From positions 1-8,588 of the forward strand of contig CALGEM010000037.1 of the NCBI GenBank assembly GCA_937881505.1: 8,588 bases of DNA, in the 5' to 3' direction. Shown piece after piece: positions 7,001 to 8,588 of this stretch (the first letter of the stretch is position 1; each line of letters starts with the position of its first letter). Below the pieces are notes generated by a model. It was given only the letters and a program-made list of their open reading frames with translations. It did no database searches and was not told where the DNA came from. The stretch is from an uncultured euryarchaeote (GTDB taxonomy: Archaea > Thermoplasmatota > Poseidoniia > Poseidoniales > Poseidoniaceae). The position numbers and the translations under genes were made by a program.

Positions 7001-7564
7001 GTCAACGACGACAGTAATGAAGACGGCATTCCTGACAACGACGCTGACCTCATTGGAAAAACGGTCACTTACACCTTCAAGCGCGACGGACTCCAATCGG
7101 TCAAGGTCATGGCGTGGGACGAAGACCCCGAGCGTCCAGGGACAAAGGTGGTCACCTTTGCAGTCCTGCCTGCGGACCGCACGCCCATCGAAAACCTCGG
7201 AGCCGCCCTCATCGGTGAAGAGGCCAATCCTCTCGCTCAACTCAGCCTCTTGGCCTTGATGTTGTTGCTCGTGGCCTTGTTCGCCCGCCGACGCAACCGG
7301 GTTGAAGCAAACGAAAACGTGTGGGACGAGGTATCCGATGCCTTGACTGGAGATTTGTTCAGCGATAGAGAAGAACGCCGACGACAAAAACAACCCGAAG
7401 GGCCGCCACCCGACTACTTGTTCCAACAGGCCATGCAGACTGCTCCAACTTCGGCCTCGGGTGTGCAAACTGGACCACCGATTCCTGAAACGGGCCTTCC
7501 AGAAGGGTGGACCATGGAACAGTGGGAACACTACGGACAACAATGGCTTGATTCTCAGGGATGA
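4034..7564 (+). CDS. Large secreted, C-terminally anchored PKD-repeat surface protein
   Basis: The 1176-residue product is probably exposed on the cell surface. Residues 1-18 are basic and 19-34 hydrophobic, giving a signal peptide or N-terminal anchor. Residues 57-305 form a beta-rich domain shared with the next gene, with the conserved pair C256/C278. Residues about 455-553 resemble a CARDB adhesion-type domain, ending in the typical Asn-rich edge near FQNNIG. From about 560 to 1047 there are five PKD-like beta-sandwich repeats, with boundaries near 650, 742, 850 and 949, each ending in a variant of V-x-N-x-x-P or a similar linker. Repeats 4 and 5 carry Asp-rich loops (889-910, 987-1008) that look suited to calcium binding. 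There are 13 N-x-S/T sequons, consistent with a glycosylated exterior protein. A membrane segment at about 1066-1083 is followed by Arg residues and a cytoplasmic tail of about 90 residues, Pro-rich, with a Trp-rich end (1158-1172). I see no catalytic motif. Adhesion, substrate binding or cell-envelope scaffolding are possible, but the function is unknown. Confidence 0.85.
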   Translation: MSSRPRGHAMGEVRLSRTVPVALVLLLMLNIVPLTHHEHLGEPSIQRSIAGDPGVSDVPTWRIGDRWIYAGTFDPTVLVTDTGVDATVGEIQGDTTSEVTGITTQNVDNMSVLAYTLRTSANFDKSGVSLEGYTGNVYIQFTQTEYLRVSDLSPIRSELDMYIRFVPSGISFLEQILGDITITTTYSPVNENYDFPLRIDERWTTTTTSYSQWSGQSDYITPFPPPETDTNTTTWVVTDVGKPTNNVGQTIDYGGCNESYEMTSFNSDGVSEGYRWYCPEVRNYAWLHTADDIGLVIDFKLKRYDPVGSTGVEPYTNPGTRSDCLDVVPERSITALNTPMQVWVNASSSCFTNTAGLQLELHHEVEGFVTSLTTAANGSAWAMVDIGDALDSSATQLDYASHGLVAKAGNKVGAATVTLDQYLVGLDVFADEGAAIILRERCIGNVCTVTQLNALSGYNVLPGDKLDIEVAFNNRGITTSTVTDARLTTPDGVAITEELPALQTYQAYKMFQLWTVPNGTSIGSLQIQWEADTGRLNTADANFQNNIGSIELFVGRLPTPVAPAPIGMTQETILINASGSYDEDGGNVSCEFYVPFDDGTRTWDYERVVAPSCMLNYTWIDDGVYPIQITVEDEERDETVMILNVTVQNRDPKIEVRSQRTEAKVEYPITLYAYANDSDSEKVWPGVVDIYWPGANCKEGYYTRVCTTTSNIEGWKTFTAIGTDDDGAVSSATFDVKFTNIRPHSLNVQMVGDDGPITMDAQDTWHVEEDQVVTVKGQAQDSVDDIDGLTHTWWPDDAQPSLVRVFDGRTSEYEMVWLEAGLHKMRLEVTDSEGASSGIEERWVSVQNVPPTIEPIASVLPVAEGQSIRVSGSSTDTPSDVDTLVRCWDIDPSMDSDDFGSADDDCDVIGDNLTVSWNRSGIHKLVYHVTDDDGAHTSEVLEVLVLNTPPIVRTAPFSCVAYQACLLDASSTLDALNDVGDLTVAWDIDVNDDSNEDGIPDNDADLIGKTVTYTFKRDGLQSVKVMAWDEDPERPGTKVVTFAVLPADRTPIENLGAALIGEEANPLAQLSLLALMLLLVALFARRRNRVEANENVWDEVSDALTGDLFSDREERRRQKQPEGPPPDYLFQQAMQTAPTSASGVQTGPPIPETGLPEGWTMEQWEHYGQQWLDSQG

Positions 7565-7586
7565 TTCCGTGCAAAAAGGACATTCT

Positions 7587-7596
7587 CTTTTGTATC
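7587..7596 (+). promoter_or_regulatory. Possible weak TATA element before the second surface-protein gene
   Basis: The 51-base gap after the previous stop holds an A-run (7573-7577) and CTTTTGTATC (7587-7596), centred about 25 bases before the ATG at 7616. No Shine-Dalgarno precedes that ATG, so a leaderless start from this element is plausible. The T-rich part (7583-7592) could instead be an archaeal oligo-T termination signal for the upstream gene. Neither reading is strong. Confidence 0.3.
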
Positions 7597-7615
7597 AGAA
7601 CTGCTACCTGCAACC

Positions 7616-8588
7616 ATGCTGGGACGTGCCTCTCAAGCCGCTTTCCTCGTCGCCCTCTTCGTTCTCTCAACGGGTCTCGGCGTGGTAGAATCATCCATTC
7701 TCCACGACCAAACGTCGTCTGAACAGCGTACGCAAGGCGTGAACGGCGTGGTTGATGTCCCCACCTACCGCGTGGGCGATAAGTGGGTTTACGAAACCAA
7801 ATTTGATGTCGCTCAATTGCTGGTCCAAGCCAACGTTTCGGCTTCACTCAACACGCTGACGGGCGATACCGTCAACGAGGTCACGGACATCTTCTACGAA
7901 ACCGACACCAACGGCGACACCGTCCTTGCCTACGAGATTGAAATCAGTGGCAGTTTCACTTCAGGAAACAGCGGCGCTACCTTGGAAGGTGTCACCGGAC
8001 GCCTCAACATCGATTACGACGGTATTGACATCCTCAGGGCCAGGGATTTAGCCACCATCACCAGCGACTTTACGCTCGACGTGAGGTTCCGTCCGTTTAA
8101 CCTCGGCTTCCTCGAACAAACTCTCGGTATCGTGACCTTTGACAACACCTACACGCCCGCCAAAGAACGCTACGACTTCCCCGTACGAAACGGTGACCAG
8201 TGGTGGATGGAATTTGAGGCCAAGACCGAGGTAAGCGGTACATCCGACTATTTCGACCCCACTGAATTTGACTCCGAAGAGGATGAGAACAATTCATGGC
8301 AGGTCATCAAAAACGAGGCACCCACAGAAGACGGAGACTCGCCGCAATACACTGGATGTGATGATTCGTACAAGATTGCTGAATGGAACGCTACGGGCGT
8401 CAACCTCGGCTTCAACTGGTATTGCCCCGCCGTCCGTGGAAGCGCTTGGAACCGGATCGTTAACCCCGCTGGATTCACCATTGATTGGATATTGAAGACC
8501 TACAATCCGGCAGATTCCAACAGCGTCGACCCCGCTTCATCACCCGGAGGACGCAACACACAAATTCACGTCAGCACGGCGACCACAG
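7616..8588 (+). CDS. Secreted surface protein paralogous to the preceding gene (3' end beyond window)
   Basis: The reading frame is open from the ATG at 7616 to the window end, giving 324 residues of an incomplete protein. Residues 1-28 form a signal peptide: RASQ, then a hydrophobic stretch at about 8-24. Residues 46-296 match the N-terminal domain of the preceding gene along its whole length. Shared landmarks are DVPT(Y/W)R(V/I)GD(K/R)W at 47-57, LEG.TG at 123-128, FLEQ.LG at 165-171, YDFP at 186-189 and WYCP.VR at 268-274. The Cys pair C248/C270 has the same 22-residue spacing as C256/C278 in the neighbour. An acidic insert (about 213-241) is richer in Asp and Glu than its counterpart. The pair arose by tandem duplication or belongs to a larger family. 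Whether this copy also carries PKD repeats and a membrane anchor lies outside the window. The function is unknown; an extracellular role is inferred from the signal peptide. Confidence 0.85.
   Translation, partial: MLGRASQAAFLVALFVLSTGLGVVESSILHDQTSSEQRTQGVNGVVDVPTYRVGDKWVYETKFDVAQLLVQANVSASLNTLTGDTVNEVTDIFYETDTNGDTVLAYEIEISGSFTSGNSGATLEGVTGRLNIDYDGIDILRARDLATITSDFTLDVRFRPFNLGFLEQTLGIVTFDNTYTPAKERYDFPVRNGDQWWMEFEAKTEVSGTSDYFDPTEFDSEEDENNSWQVIKNEAPTEDGDSPQYTGCDDSYKIAEWNATGVNLGFNWYCPAVRGSAWNRIVNPAGFTIDWILKTYNPADSNSVDPASSPGGRNTQIHVSTATT

Noticed and set aside
6653..7543. 296-codon open frame on the minus strand opposite the PKD repeats
   Set aside because: It is the antisense shadow of the Asp-rich PKD region. 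It is Val/Gly/Arg-rich, with no domain signature and no promoter.
1..8588. CRISPR array, insertion sequence, integrase or phage genes
   Set aside because: No regularly spaced repeats, transposase or recombinase motifs, or phage proteins are seen. All recognisable genes look like ordinary chromosomal genes.

Overview
The window looks like chromosomal DNA of a planktonic euryarchaeon, most plausibly Marine Group II (Candidatus Poseidoniales) or a close relative. It carries an archaeal two-repeat TATA-binding protein and a mevalonate kinase of the archaeal lipid pathway. Promoters are of the archaeal BRE/TATA type, with a mixture of Shine-Dalgarno and apparently leaderless starts. It also has very large secreted, Asp/Thr-rich, PKD-repeat proteins with a C-terminal anchor. 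The taxonomic assignment is inference from gene content and protein style, not from a database search.

Layout. Bases 1-142 are a short non-coding stretch holding one arm of a perfect 14-bp inverted repeat; the other arm overlaps the stop codon of the first gene. Bases 143-2194 (minus strand) encode a membrane-anchored iron-sulfur oxidoreductase: a NarI-like cytochrome b domain, a 2x[4Fe-4S] module and two HdrD-like CCG domains. This is the architecture of EtfAB:menaquinone oxidoreductases (EMO). A 132-bp divergent intergenic region follows. Four genes then run on the plus strand: mevalonate kinase (2327-3316), TBP (3381-3995), a 1176-residue PKD-repeat surface protein (4034-7564), and a second surface protein (from 7616) that is cut by the window end. 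The N-terminal domain of the last gene is clearly paralogous to that of its neighbour.

How the genes fit together. The oxidoreductase probably passes electrons from ETF-linked dehydrogenases (for example beta-oxidation) to the quinone pool. Mevalonate kinase feeds isoprenoid lipid synthesis, and TBP is the general transcription factor. The two tandem surface proteins share an unnamed N-terminal beta-rich domain with a conserved Cys pair and probably act outside the membrane. The TBP gene has a textbook promoter placed so that transcription would begin at or next to the ATG. The following surface-protein gene has a strong Shine-Dalgarno site partly buried in a small hairpin, so it is probably co-transcribed with TBP and translated from an internal site.

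The items most worth a second look are a roughly 22-residue insertion in the second TBP repeat, the three-arm operator-like pattern around the TBP promoter, the 14-bp inverted repeat at the end of the oxidoreductase gene, the paralogous surface-protein pair with its unnamed shared domain, and the Trp-rich cytoplasmic tail of the large surface protein. I did not find a convincing defence, mobile or CRISPR system.
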